Shown here: piece by piece, positions 1 to 12,535 of the stretch
Numbering within the stretch: position 1 is the stretch's first letter
Layout: every line of letters begins with the position of its first letter
Source: Colias croceus
Lineage: Eukaryota > Arthropoda > Insecta > Lepidoptera > Pieridae
Length of the DNA stretch: 64,000 nucleotides
Assembly (NCBI RefSeq): GCF_905220415.1
Contig: NC_059568.1
Coordinates: forward strand, 682,001 to 746,000
Direction: 5' to 3'
Position numbers and translations under genes: made by a program
Notes under the pieces: generated by a model
What the model was told of the DNA's origin: nothing
The model's input: only the letters and a program-made list of their open reading frames with translations
Databases searched by the model: none

Positions 1-330
1 CCTTGTCCCACGGCCGCCATCTTGAAAATAGCGGAAGATATGGTTTATACGATATATCTCTTAAACTGTTTATCTGATTAAAAAAATTTGTTAACATTAT
101 TTGTTGCAAATTAAATTCTCTACAATTTTGGTCCAGTAACTTTTTGTCGTAAAACTATAAATAAAAAAGTTATAAGTGAAAATGTTCAGATAATAGAGAT
201 ATTTATATTTTTCAATAAAACTTTTTTTTATCATTTTACGAAGAAATGATATCAGACCATTTTTGTAGATTTTTTTTCGAGGAACAACTTTCACATACAA
301 CATTGTTTCATAAAGTCAATAGCTAAGGTT
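1..330. repeat. Probable interspersed repeat fragment
   Basis: Starts with a CCGCCATCTTGAAA stretch followed by AT-rich sequence, which resembles lepidopteran transposon remnants I recall only loosely. No ends or target duplication are visible because it meets the window edge. Confidence 0.25.
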
Positions 331-385
331 TTAAAGCGCTCCGAAATTAGTACTATTTTTCAGTACTCTTAGCTATACGTTATAT

Positions 386-690
386 GTGTGTTATAATTTG
401 AAAAAAACGTGCACTCCTGATCGCTGCTACTGTCAAACTGATCGCGCGGCCAATGTGTGGATGGTGCGCCAAGCTGTCGACAAGTGTCCTTTGAACTTGC
501 CGACACCGCACGGCAAGCTCGCAAGCGCGCCGGCCAACGTTCAAATACCTACCGCCAGTGCGCCAACGCCCGTTCTACACATAATGCCGGCACTACACAT
601 AGGCCAACGCGTTGGCAAGCGCGTTGGCACATGCACTTATGTCGCCTCTACACATAGGCCAGCGCATTCGCCAGCGCGCTGGCGTAATAG
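386..690. repeat. GC-rich array of CTACACATA and GCGTTGGC motifs
   Basis: A GC-rich block in AT-rich DNA. CTACACATA recurs at about 575, 593 and 648, each followed by GCC/GGCC, and self-complementary GCGTTGGC/GCCAACGC units recur between them. The 102-codon open frame across it is a by-product of composition and repeat structure; nothing in the protein resembles a family. It abuts a retroposon tail at 686, so it may be part of a composite mobile element. Confidence 0.5.
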
Positions 691-774
691 ATAGAGTAAT
701 TCAAGAGGAAGGTTTTAGTATATAATTTATTAGGTTTTAGACAAAGCGGGCGAAGCCGCGGGCGGTAAGCTAGT
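686..774 (+). mobile_element. Retroposon tail (GCCGCGGGCGG family)
   Basis: Ends in AAGCGGGCGAAGCCGCGGGC followed by GGTAAGCTAGTT, preceded by a GAGGAAGGTTTTAGTA segment shared with copies at 12536-12724 and, reversed, 9537-9715. 5'-truncated copy of an RTE- or SINE-type family. Confidence 0.7.
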
Positions 775-1014
775 TAACTATAAAATATACAACCTATACG
801 TGTACCGAGTTAGAATTTCGAAATGCGATGGTTTTGAAAGAAACAGGAAATACTTGAAATTAGCGCGTGACCAGCTAATCTAGCGTTAGCCGCTCTGTAC
901 GTTCGCGTTCCTACCACAGGTTCCTACCCCGATCGCTGCAAGAGCCAGTTCCGCTTCAATAATATATAAAAATTTATTTAAAAAAAATTATTACAATTCC
1001 TCCACTAATTATCG

Positions 1015-1535
1015 GGGTATCCCTTGACACCTCTCAAGTTTTTTTTATGTACACCGATTACTCCGAGGTTTTTTCGATGCGGGACGGTGTCGAATTGGTC
1101 CCATAAAAATTTTATTCAGATAGGCCAAGTACTTTTTTGTTTATGAGCATTTTTGTCTGTAATCGATGACTTAATTGAAATGTAGCAAGTAACTTTGATT
1201 CACTTCCCGGTAACCGATTGAGCTGAAATTTCGTATACGTATGTAAATTGGATAGCTATGAAACATTATCATGACATAGAGCTGATTTGATGATGCAATC
1301 GGAAGGTGGCCAAAGGATCTCAGTAATATACTGATTCAACTTTATCGAGTTTGAGCTAGTTTGATTCGTGTTGAAAAATACACTAAAAATTATTAAATAA
1401 AAATAACTGCGTTAAAAACAACCGACTTCAAAAACGGAAAAGCAAAAAATAAAAGATTTGATATTATTAATTATGTACTACATATTATTTAGATGTGCTA
1501 TTTATTAAATAGGTTTGAAGTCGGTGCCTAACACT
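1015..1535. mobile_element. Remnant of the ACCGACTTCAAA repeat family
   Basis: Shares CACCGATTACTCCGAGGTTT and a GATGCGG-ACGGTGTCGAATT block with 63090-63300, and carries AACAACCGACTTCAAA at about 1419 and its complement TTTGAAGTCGG near 1514. Non-coding and degraded; the superfamily is uncertain. Confidence 0.6.
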
Positions 1536-2483
1536 AAGCAATTATATAAAGCCCATGCACCGAATAGCCGATAAGAAATAGGCAGTATATGTATTTACAT
1601 AGTTTCGCCTCTATGGCGGTAAGTCGATGACATCGCTTAATCTATGACTCACTAGCCGCCTCGCGCCGCCGATCTTGGCGCACATATTTTGTTCGTCGTG
1701 TATCCTCTATACGTAGTAGGTAATAACACTCAATGATTGTTATGGGGAATTTCAAATTACATAAAAGTGTTGTGTGTCAAGGCAGTTTGTTCGTTGCTAT
1801 TTCTATGAAAACATCAACGACTACCTGACTTCTAAATCGTAATAAGCCCCAACAAAGATAACTAGATAGGTACAAAATAAATATAGGGTTCGATTTAACA
1901 CGCATATTTCGGTATTCAAATTTAAAATGATCGATAAAAAAGAATTTCGTTACTCACTCTCCCATTTCGAACTGCAAATGCAAATAAATTGCGAGAAAAT
2001 GCCATCATTATTACAATAAACAGATCGAATCGACATGCAGATCAATTATTTAAACTACACAGGCCACAGCCATTACATAATAGAGACAGATCACAACACA
2101 TGCACAGTTATTTTTTTCAACATCAAACACAATGAACATAGCAGGACCTCAGTGCATTCAATGTACCAATAGAGCATAGGTACATATTTGGATTAATGGG
2201 AATACATTTTTCCACAGTGATTTTATCGTACGCTTCGTAGTATGTAAAGGTATGTAAATCTAAATCTAAAGACCATCAACATCAAACGAGGGCAGAAAGG
2301 ACACTAGTCTACTAAATATCCACCATCAACCCTCACCTGAGCAGACGATTAGCCATGAATCCAGGCACCGCGCCTACACGTCACACATGCGTCCCGGACG
2401 CGTTTACCTACGTTTGATTTTCAGGAGGCCGAGTTCAGGATGATTCAAAAGCATTAATGAATAGAGGCGTAATTAACACGCAC

Positions 2484-2720
2484 CTGTCACCGGCTAAGCT
2501 ACGTGGCGAGACAGATCGGATTTCCAGCAGCCTCTCAGGGCGCCGTCGTAAAACTTAAATGGATTCTGCGCGTAGGGTGAGGCAGCTGGGCGGAGTGCAT
2601 ACAGCCTTCGCTGCACCCTGCGCGCCGCCGCATCCAATCGGGTGGGCGGCCCCTCCCGCCACGCGGCACGACGACGGCCAGCCACACGATTGGAGCGACC
2701 ACTTACGATGACCTCTGATC
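2484..2720 (-). promoter_or_regulatory. GC-rich island with minus-strand splice donor
   Basis: A GC-rich block in AT-rich DNA. Read on the minus strand it has a CCAAT box (GCTCCAATCG), a second inverted CCAAT near 2637, and ends with GGTGACAG followed by gtgcgtg, a good donor (last exon base 2484). All frames close before the donor, so if transcribed it would be a non-coding first exon. Being co-oriented with Imp, it could be an alternative downstream promoter. That is inference; no transcript evidence is available here. Confidence 0.3.
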
Positions 2721-2779
2721 CCGGCCGTGCTTCAATTGCATACGCGGTGCCGCCAAAATTATTACGTCACTCGCTATTA

Positions 2780-4370
2780 ATTTATACGGAAATAATTACC
2801 TTTTATTAGAGATTAATAAAATATAATTTTTTCTAAGTACATATTAAAAATAAAAAATTGGTACGGTCTGCCTAGCAGGAACATTTTGTATCAATATTCA
2901 AACTACCATTATGAAATGTCACACAAAATGGAAAAATGAATGAGAAAAATTCAACCTCAACGCCATATCAACTAGGTAGGTAACTAATAATATGACAAAA
3001 AGGTAAGGTTATCGAAAATTTACCTTCCCATTTAAACGACTCTCCACCTGCGCTCAAACCAACAAAACAACATTAATATTTATTATTTAGTATTATGTTG
3101 CAATGCTTCGCAAAACCTTTATATATTATATTGAAACAAATAGGTATATGATCGATAAAAGAGCTAGGTTAGCTTTCTCAATTCAATACGAGGGAAATGT
3201 CAAACGATCCAATACTTGAAAATGAGTACCTAATGATAACTTACCAAATAATGGTTATTCAAGACATTTTAAATATAATACGAGAAACTGGTATCCGCCG
3301 GATTCTCTACAGCAGTCTGCAGCTGGCGCTGTCTGCGTGTCCGGTGCGCGGCTCTGGCCTGTGTGTGGACGATGACGGATTTCACCATGTCCATATGGGT
3401 ACGGCCCGGGGCTCATGCCAGCAATACAGGCATCAAACAAAAACAGAAGCGCAAAACACACCAACAGGTGGCTGCAATGTGCACCTCGCCGCTCGCGCCA
3501 TCAACAACAACCGGCCTAGTGTGCGACCTCTCACCTCGGATATCCATCGTTCGATGCCATGTTTAGTGTTTACGTATAGATGCATGAGCATAATGTATTT
3601 TATAATATATTGCATTATGATATTGTTTTTGTAACCAACATTTTTGCTAATAGAAAATTATTTTTTGTAAAGGCGAATATTCTTCCGCATCGTTTTTTAT
3701 AGATCTGCAGACTATGAATAGGTTTGTTTGTAACAACGTACTTCCCATTGCGCTGTGACTTTACTTACTATAATTAACAGAGTGCTCGAGCTTCATTTCC
3801 CGTTTCATTAAAGTACAAATTACACGCTGTAAATAATGTATAGTCTACGGGTATATTTCCAAGCTTATTCAATTAAAACTTTCCATGATCGTTATTTTCT
3901 TCAGACCTCGCTTCGCCATTTACTTATATATATATTAAAAGCACAACAATACTCATTCTTATATGAAACCGGTGCAGGCATTTTCATTATAAATAATATA
4001 CTATCATTCAACAGTAAAAAACCTCAGTATCACTAAAAGATCATTTTGCATTTCACGGATAGATGAGATAGAAATAAGTAAATTTGACTTTATTTAGGAC
4101 GGGCATTATAATTGCTAATCGTTCCCAAACATATAATTCCTGTTCCTATAAATTGACAAAACCATTTCTAGTGGGCGGAAGCTATCCATTTGCGTTAAAT
4201 AAAATCGCAACAGGCATCACTCGTCAGGCGCACACACATGACAAGAGCAGCGGCGCTACGTCGGGCACTGCACACGCCACGCTCCGTACAGATAAATAAT
4301 ATTACTGATTCATCATCATCATAATATTCATATAATATAGAAAGTCCCAACAAACTTGTATTCTCCGTTT
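2780..4370. other. Mostly AT-rich sequence with one GC-rich patch
   Basis: Apart from a GC-rich patch at 3290-3560 there is no supported feature. That patch is open on both strands but has no convincing pair of splice sites, so I do not call an exon. Confidence 0.4.
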
Positions 4371-4377
4371 ACATATA

Positions 4378-4923
4378 GTTCAGGATACATCGCCCATTTT
4401 TGCAAGTGACTACTATCAAGTTAATTTTGATGAGACGCCCAATAATTTCGTGTACGAAAGTCTCGATTGTGGTAGCTAACAGAGATAACAAGGATAAAAA
4501 ATTTTGATTTGATGGTTCTCAAATATTTATTACTAACTGAATTTTTTTTTTGTTCAATCTCAAGATAATTACCTAAATTATTCGAAAAAATATTTGTCCT
4601 ACAAAATCTATGGTTGGTTCATAGAGTCCCCCTTTCCAAAGCGTATCGATAACGAGGTCATCATAAATGATTACTAACAAGCTGATTTTTTTGTTTTCAC
4701 TTAGTTAATGTTTATATAATTCAACAGACATATTGTCCTACAAATTGCGTAATAAATATTTGAGAACCATCAAATCAAAAATTTTTATCCTTGTTATCTC
4801 TGTTAGCTACCACAATCGAGAGTTTCGTACACGAAATTATTCGGTGTCTCATCAAAATAAAGCTACAAACGGAAAATCAGCTTGATAGTAGTCACTTGCA
4901 AAAATGGGCGATGTATCCTGAAC
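4378..4923. mobile_element. Foldback MITE, TA target duplication (copy 1)
   Basis: Long terminal inverted repeats begin GTTCAGGATACATCGCCCAT and extend about 150 bp into each side. TA dinucleotides flank both ends (4376-4377 and 4924-4925), as for Tc1/mariner-type elements. No transposase frame. A near-identical copy lies at 42264-42827; the left arm here has lost about 20 bp after TCAAGTTAATTTT, relative to that copy. Confidence 0.85.
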
Positions 4924-5160
4924 TAATATTTCAGGAGCTACAGATACAGATGCCCGTCTCGACTAACTTCAATTCGAAAACTTAACAGTTCCAACAGTTT
5001 ATTTAACAAATTATTTTTGTACTTCTTATCAAATATCAAAATATATATTTAACCGATTGCTTTTGATGAATAAGCCAATCTGGAAAACATAAATGATTTG
5101 TGCCGATACAAATGGAGACTGTAGTCAATCAGAAAAGTGCAACACTTGTTTATCTTGTAA

Positions 5161-5292
5161 TTAAAACAGCTCGTCAACAAAAAGTGGCCCATAGTCAGCA
5201 GACAGTTCCAGACATTTCGCACGGTCATTTGTTTTGGCGAAACACCAAATACAGACTATCCCTACGAGCATAGGAATGATTGTCTTGGTCAT
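5161..5292 (-). CDS. Small ORF with signal-peptide-like start (unidentified)
   Basis: A 43-codon frame from an internal Met at 5292 reads MTKTIIPMLVGIVCIWCFA, a hydrophobic run like a signal peptide, followed by a short polar tail ending FVDELF-stop. The frame extends upstream to a Met at 5373. A GC-rich patch (5380-5470) lies further upstream on this strand. No family is recognised. Chance is a real possibility given the length. Confidence 0.15.
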   Translation of the reverse strand: MTKTIIPMLVGIVCIWCFAKTNDRAKCLELSADYGPLFVDELF

Positions 5293-7620
5293 GATAAGGT
5301 GCAAAGATATGTAGAGACGCAAGTCGTAGCTAGTACCGAGAGTTTGTTTTGTTGGAGGAGAAATGTAAGGCAATGTTGTGGAGTGCGTGCTGCGTCCGCG
5401 GGCAGTCGGGCACGCACCGGAGTCAACGAACGCGGAGGAAATGCTCGTCTGGAGCGCGCCACTTGCGTCAATTAGCCAGCGTGGAGAGCACGCAAATGAC
5501 CGTCATTTTTATTTATTTTTATTATGACACATCGATAACACTTTCATCAAATCGAGACTTCGTATACTCTTAATAAATTCGAACATTTATTTTTGGAGGG
5601 AGAACTGATTTAATTTTATGGAAATTTAAACCTCTATCAAATTTCTGCTTCAGACCAATTAAATTTCCTACTGGTCGTCAATGCTATGTTTATTAAAATC
5701 AAGAGGTTTACCAGAGTAACGCAAATCACATCATCCCTCAACGAACCACACCACCACCTACCACAGATAAATATTTATATTAATATATAATAGGTATATC
5801 TTTAAAAATATAATCATAATATTACTGATCAATTATGTATTGTTCTATATAATTTTCGATATAACTGCCATGCGTCGCAGGTGGTCGACGGACGGTCGTA
5901 TCACTGGCGATAAGCCATTGCTCAGATGAGCAATCTGACACCGAGCATATCACAGAATAGTATTACCACTATGGTTGACCCGTCTCCGGGCGATTAATTA
6001 CTCAACAAAATGTTATACTTTTATAAGACCATTACTAGTAGTGGTTTAAATTTCCTTTGTTGAAAAAATATATATAAAAAAATCGAATTTAATTACATGT
6101 AACGCTTCATTTCTACACACCGCACACTACCTGCTGGTCAATTTTAAATTGAATGTATATTTAAGGGTAACGTACTAATTTGGTTCAGGACAAGGAACAA
6201 AACGAGAAAGTATATAACGTTAGGAAAAAAAAATCCTCGTGCCAAACTTAACGCCGGAAATGTTTGAAACTTTCCGGCTCCCGGTGTGGATGCGCTCCAC
6301 GTCCAGTCAATCGATGAATTCCTTTGCCTCCATACTAGATATTAAAAATATTCTGGAAAAGCTTGGAATGTACTAGCGAATATAGGTACCTTCCAATAAA
6401 TTAGACTAAGAGTAGAAGAAGTAGGTATGTTCCAAATAAGATATTATAATTATTAAAGGAAAAAATTAAGGCATTTTCCTCCAGTTTGCTTTTAAACTGT
6501 GCCAATGTATTTGGAAAATTGCCAAATAGTTGATTATCAAAATTCACTGTTCTGTTTGGAGCTAAGCGGACGAGATCACGGTCAGGGTCGGGACTAGGGG
6601 TACGAGAACTACGACGTATAATAGCTATAGTCATTCAAGGTACCTACAAGTTTAAGTCGCAATAAAAATTAAAAAAAATGAAAATAATATAAGACTAGTT
6701 TATGCGTAAATGACAAGCCTAGTAAGCACTATGGTGTGTTATCCGTTGAAAGGGATTTTTACAACAACCATAAATTGGAAGGTATAAATTTAATTATTTA
6801 ATTGTACTCAGCCTGGTAAGATTTGACGCAGCATTTGATTTTTTGATTCGAAATAGTATCCCTATAGGTTGTATTTAAAGTTTTTCGAAAGCTGGAAATC
6901 TTCGACGGCGGACATTGTCTCGTGTATGCAACGCTCGAGCATTTATTGCGTATTGGCACTTTGTCGCACGCCCGCGCCAGTCACCCGAGCTCCGCGCGGC
7001 ATGTTGTGACTACTGCCTCTAAGCCGTTACGTCCGATGCCACATAATAATGCCCGTTTCTATAGCTGCCGTGGGCTTTACTTCCCATCTCTACAATGCTC
7101 AAACGATAAAATAATCGTTGGAATTTATTTTGTATTAAATCACATTTACGATCCGTACAGAGCTTTATTTTTGTAAGTATTATAAAATGTTAAGATTTTT
7201 TTTATCTACATTCTACATTTTCTAATTATGCCAAAAACGTAAATAAAATAGCTTAGCGAATAAAAAATATCTATAATAGTCGGTCATAAAAATAGGACCT
7301 ACCTACCTAGTTCAATAACCAAAATCTCCGCGGGTCAAATTTTGGTGTACAATTATTATAATTAGAAATTGTCAACGTCAACTGCTAAAAGTTCCTATCG
7401 ATCCCATTTTTGGTCACAAGTACTGTTCCGAAAAATTACGTAAAAAAGGAAACGCTTCCCGATCATACTATTTGATATCCTGCAGACCATTCAGATAGAG
7501 CAGATACGATTTTTTGAGATTTTTGAGATCGGTTGGTAAACCCACCGATGGTGCTTAAGTTGTCAGTCACCGTTGACATAATATAGTTTATCTTGAACAT
7601 TGCACAGTTGATGCACAAGG

Positions 7621-7866
7621 AATCCATACTAATATTATAAATGCGAAAGTAACTCTGTCTGTCTGTCTGTCTGTTACTCAATCACGCCTAAACTACTGAA
7701 CCAATTTTCATGAAATTTGGTATGGAGATATTTTGATACCCGAGAAAGGACATAGGCTACTTTTTATCCCGGGAAAATGACGCAATCCCGAAAATCCCAC
7801 GGGAACGGGAACTAATGCGGGTTTTTATTTGACTGCGCGGGCGAAGCCGCGGGCGGAAACCTAGTT
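7621..7866 (+). mobile_element. Retroposon tail (GCCGCGGGCGG family)
   Basis: Starts ATACTAATATTATAAATGCG, contains tandem TCTG and CCCACGGGAACGGGAACTA, and ends GCGGGCGAAGCCGCGGGCGG followed by AAACCTAGT. One of the fuller copies of this family in the window. Confidence 0.8.
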
Positions 7867-8309
7867 GGTAATAAATGAAATGAAATCTGCTGCTGGCTAA
7901 AAACGGTTTAAGTATATTGGGCATTCTCTGCTTTTAAGATAGATATCAACGTTTCTACGACGGTTGTCTGTTCATTTAGCCCCTCTTCCTGTCGATAAAA
8001 ATCTGAAGGGACCTAACCCTTCATCAGAATACTTAATCAGGAGAAAACAACTGCAGAGACAAAATTATATTAATATTTCTTTACATTAAAAGATTACTCT
8101 TTAGTACGGATATCCCTACGATTCTCACCCCTTTTACATAACGTCGTTTCGTAAATAAGCTGTTCAAATATTTACAGCAGTGCCGAGGGGCGGTGATTCA
8201 GGCAAGTCACGCTCGACATTTAGGGCATTAATTCTTAATTCCAAATCAACCCAAGTCAAACGATAAGACAGGACAACATATTATAGCTAGATAATAATCG
8301 AAACGATCA

Positions 8310-8580
8310 TCGGCGAAGTAAGAGCGAACGTTTACAAAACGACGGTCGAGCCGGCCACGTAACTATTACGGCTCGGTCAGCGCGTGCCCCCGTATAGGGC
8401 GATAGGACAAAGCCTCCGCAATAATTCAATCGCAAATAAAGGGTGCCCTTCCCGATCAGGAGAAAGTGCGCAACGGAAGAAAGTAGTGTACGCTCGTCTC
8501 GTCGCGCTCGCCACGCGGCCGACACGCGCGCGCCGCTCCCACACCTGGCCACCCCTTTCACCGCTGCACTGACAAAAGAT
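8310..8580. promoter_or_regulatory. GC-rich island, function unknown
   Basis: GC-rich, CpG-containing block with open frames on both strands, which is expected from composition. No splice donor or core promoter element convinces me. Confidence 0.2.
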
Positions 8581-9196
8581 GCGCTTACATACTACTCTCG
8601 TGCGTCCACCTCTCCGTTATGTTTTCTTACACTTCGTCGGGTTAACCCTTTCAAAATAAGACGCTTAACTGTACAAATCGACGTGAATGCACATCGCGAA
8701 CCGATTGTAGTCGTGCTCTCTACAATTTATTCATATGAGCATTCAACTACTACTACTACCGAAACGTTCAATATTATTGGCTATTGGAATCGGTATATCT
8801 ATTAAAACTAGCTCTTATCACAAAGTAGCATATTTAACTTTCACGAGTAATTAGCTCAAATGCACTTAATTTTTTTCACCTACTCGAGCAACCGCCCCTG
8901 CTAGTGACGCGTAGGTAAAGATCATCAAACTTTGCCTTCATTTGTGAAAGTCGTGTTTCAAATTTCAATAAGCGAAACGGTTAGTCGCATTCCCCTACAA
9001 ATATTTCGCAACATCCAAAGGGCGACTTAACTCATCAAAACTTCTTACACTGTATTTATACAGCGCGTACAAAGCACAAAGACGAAGGGTCACATTATCG
9101 ACTTGATAATCTTACTCGTTCTCGCTGGACCCTTTGAAACTATTCAAATTTCGCTCCAATGAAGACTACAGTAAGACGTATTTCTGTACCTATTGA

Positions 9197-9391
9197 TCTA
9201 AGATCCGAATATAAGTCGACCTGCAACGGCGTGATAATAGAATGAGACCAATTTTATAATAAATTTAGTGTATTAAAAATATCCTGTCCAGGATTTTCCC
9301 AGTCAACCCATTTTTAATACACTAAATTTATTATAAAATTGGTCTCATTCTATTATCACGCCGTTGCAGGTCGACTTATATACGGATCTGA
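9197..9391. repeat. Near-perfect 80-bp inverted repeat (hairpin)
   Basis: Arms of about 83 bp (9197-9280 and 9310-9391) are complementary with very few mismatches, separated by a 29-bp spacer containing ATCCTGTCCAGGAT, itself a palindrome. Transcription from either strand would give a long double-stranded hairpin. It is probably a foldback MITE, but I find no second copy here and no clear target duplication. Confidence 0.8.
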
Positions 9392-9536
9392 GACCATATT
9401 GTAGTAGTTACCTACTAGTTACTACATAATCTTGAATCTTAATCTCTTGAATAAAACAGTAAGTCAATTCTAAAGTGAGAGAACGAGTACAAAATGCAGG
9501 TTACGTTTGAAAATATAAAATGTTTTTATATTGTAC

Positions 9537-9715
9537 TAGCTTACCGCCCGCGGCTTCGCCCGCTTTGTGTAAAACCTAGTAAATTATAATATACTAAAAC
9601 CTTCCTCTTGAATCACTATCTATTTAAAAAAAACGCATCAAAATCCGTTGCGTAGTTTTAAAGATTTAAGCATACAAAAGACATAGGGACAAAGCGACTT
9701 TTTTTATACTATGTA
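9537..9715 (-). mobile_element. Retroposon tail (GCCGCGGGCGG family)
   Basis: Reverse orientation: begins CTAGCTTACCGCCCGCGGCT and contains ATCCGTTGCGTAGTTTTAAA, shared with the copy at 12536-12724. Confidence 0.75.
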
Positions 9716-9914
9716 GTGATGTGTGTCCGCCTGTGATAATATGACCTTCAGTTTGCATAAGGTACGAGTTTTCTTTATTACTTTTTTCCCAAAAATAAAA
9801 AAAAATATTTTCAAAAGAGTAAATAATGAAGTATCGTATATAAATACAATGAAATAAGCGTGATATAATATAGCGCCAACTTGCGACCTAATTACGCATG
9901 GTGGCGTATAATCT

Positions 9915-10389
9915 ACCTATACATATATAATAAATCTGTAGAAGGGTCAATTCTGTATATTGAAAATATTGAAAAAATAAATAGCAGTAGTGTTACTGGA
10001 TCGATACCAATCCCAAATATGTGATTAAAAAAATTTTTGTCTGTCTGTCTGTATGTGAAGACATCACGTGAAAACTAACGGTTCGATTTCGATGAAACTT
10101 GGTATAATTATACCTTATTATCCTGGGCGTAAAATAGGATACTTTTTATCCTGGAAAAATACGTAGAAAAAAATTAATCTTGTTTTTTCAGTTTTATCCA
10201 TAGACGTTGTTCTGTAGAACCGCGAACACACGTTGCGTATTATTATATATTTATTATTATAGGCCTAGCCGTATTGGGTCCAATAGATATTTATAAGATG
10301 TCATTGTCAGAATTACTCAAAATGGAGAAATAAACCATCCACGCGAAGACCGACATCCGCACGGACGGAGTCGCGGGCGGAAGCTAGTA
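9915..10389 (+). mobile_element. RTE-type retroposon tail (GACGGAGTCGCGGGCGGAAG family)
   Basis: Contains CTGTAGAAGGGTCAATTCTG, a TCTG run, TATCCTGG pairs and the terminal GGACGGAGTCGCGGGCGGAA followed by GCTAGTA. It lies in opposite orientation to a close relative at 11057-11535, forming an inverted pair about 670 bp apart. A shorter copy is at 57011-57330. Confidence 0.75.
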
Positions 10390-10770
10390 TTAAATAATAG
10401 TAGCGGACAATACAACACGAGTCGTCAACGGTGGTCTGTTATTAATCCACGACGTACCTAGTTTCAAATATAATTACGAAGACTTGGAAAATGAGCAAAT
10501 GGTTGGTTACACAGTCGCCGGCAACAAACAATGAATTGTAAATGCAATAGCCCTCAGCGGCTGTCGACAATGACGAGTATCACCGACCGCACATGCAAAT
10601 TGTCCGCTTTACGATTCAGTCGGCGACGACGTGAAAAATTGACAACACCGTACCCTGCACGGTGCACCGACGTAACCGATATCATATGCTCATGTTCACC
10701 ACGCCATGCGCCATCTTGAAACGATCTCGATTGAAACTCATGACCTACCTTTCCATTTTCTTGTTTGACC

Positions 10771-11762
10771 CAGGGCTCGGAAACCGGTTTAAATTCTTAA
10801 CCGGTTTCGGTCATTGACCCCAAACCGAAATTGATTTAGGTTAAAGGTTGCACTTTACCGGTTTTTACCGGTTTATGCGAAATACCGGTTTTTCATTAAT
10901 ATTGGTTTTGGTGGTGAAAATTAACCGGTTAAAACCAAGTTACATAAGGATCCTCGGCCCCCGCTACCCTCACTCGACGGGCCTGGACGTTGCGAAGTCA
11001 TTTAGTTACAAAATTCTTAATCGCACTCAAGTTCGCAATTTTAGTTTATATTTTAAACTAGCTTCCGCCCGCGACTCCGTCCGCGCGGATGTCGGTCTTC
11101 GCGTGGATGGTTTATTTCTCGATTTTGAGTAGGTACCTCTGACAATAAAATCTTATAAATATCTATTGGACCCAATTCCCAAATACGGCTAGGCCTATAA
11201 TAATACGCAACGTGTGTTCGCGGTTCTACGGAACAACGTCTATGGATAAAACTGAAAAATTAAGATTAATTTTTTTTCTACGTATTTTTCCAGGATAAAA
11301 AGTATCCTATTTTACGCCCAGGATAATAAGGTATAATTATACCAAGTTTCATCGAAATCGAACCGCTAGTTTTCACGTGATGCCTTCACATACAGACAGA
11401 CAGACAGACAAAAATTTTTTTAATCACATATTTGGGTTTGGTATTGATCCAGTAACACCCCCTGCTATTTATTTTTTCAATATTTTCAATGTACAGAATT
11501 GACCCTTCTACAGATTTATTATATGTATAGATATTAGATTCACTATATCTTGTGGCAAGCGTTAAAAAATGAGGCAAAAATAATAAAGGAATTAACCGGT
11601 TAATTTGGGTGTCAAAACCGTTTGTGCAGAAGTAACCGGTAACCTTAATCATTTGGGTTACTTATAAACAGTTCACTTGTTTAACCGGTAAATGAAGGAA
11701 CGATATATTTACCGGTATATAATCTAAATTAACCGCTCTTTTCAAACCGGTTCCGAGCCCTG
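10771..11762. mobile_element. Non-autonomous hAT-like element with nested retroposon
   Basis: Ends are CAGGGCTCGGAAACCGGTTT and the inverted AAACCGGTTCCGAGCCCTG. The 8-bp duplication GTTTGACC is perfect (10763-10770 and 11763-11770), diagnostic of hAT-type integration. AACCGGTT/ACCGGT motifs are scattered through both subterminal regions. There is no transposase. A retroposon tail (11057-11535) sits inside, so the hAT-like insertion is the older event. Confidence 0.9.
11057..11535 (-). mobile_element. RTE-type retroposon tail nested in hAT-like element
   Basis: Reverse-orientation copy of the family at 9915-10389, sharing the ATAGGCCTAGCCGTATT-type core, the TCTG run and the CTGTAGAAGGGTC start. 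Inserted within the AACCGGTT-rich element. Confidence 0.78.
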
Positions 11763-12535
11763 GTTTGACCAACTCAGAATCGATACATTTATAGATTTCC
11801 TTCGAGGCATTTACGCATTTTTTAATACATATTAAACTTAATAATAATTATTAATTAGAGGTTTCATATAACAAATGACACAATCGCATGTTCTTTAAAG
11901 CAAACTAAATGTTAACTTTACATAAAATCTAAAAAAATAACTAGGTAGATAGGACAGGTAGAAAGAATCGATGAAAATTTAAGTATAAAACAGACATGTT
12001 CATATTCTCGTCTACTAAAAGTGTGCGTAATAAAGCCACTAACGATATATGCCCCGCTTCTCTTAGCTCACTACTAAAATACTAATAGCTACATCGATAA
12101 CCTATCAACAGATTGGCGATCAAAAACAAGTAGGTATCTACAGATAAATAAAAAAGTGTGAGCAAAATATATTTCGTTTTTATACAATAAAAAAGTCGTA
12201 TAAAGGCTGTTACAGATTTTGAGGAACTACAAAATTGCATATCACACACTTTTAAAAATGAATGGCTCATTGCAGGAGGGCAGTAAAATTGGTGAGAGTA
12301 GTTTCGAGTTAGTTTAGAGTTTTCTGTTATCTTTGTTGACCTTCCAATCTCGTTGCTTGTTAATTTCACTAAATATTACTAAACGAATATCAGTTCCTCA
12401 AACAAAAGAAAGAGGAAGGTAAAGGATGCAGCGCAGCCAGAATGTAAAATTTTGTGGAATTCCGAAAAATAAAAAAGCACCATACAAGGGGTTAAATAAT
12501 TATCAATATGTCAACAATTCGCTGGATGATGCGAA

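Noticed and set aside
386..694. 102-codon ORF taken as a gene
   Set aside because: It is a translation of a short-motif array and has no protein features.
3255..3634. GC-rich patch open on both strands, including a PGPYPYGHGE stretch in the Imp orientation and phase
   Set aside because: I considered it as the next Imp exon, but the acceptor (GGCATGAG) is poor, no donor fits, and it has no KH signature.
8384..8805. Overlapping plus-strand ORFs of 62 and 120 codons
   Set aside because: Two overlapping frames plus an open minus frame in one GC-rich block indicate composition, not coding.
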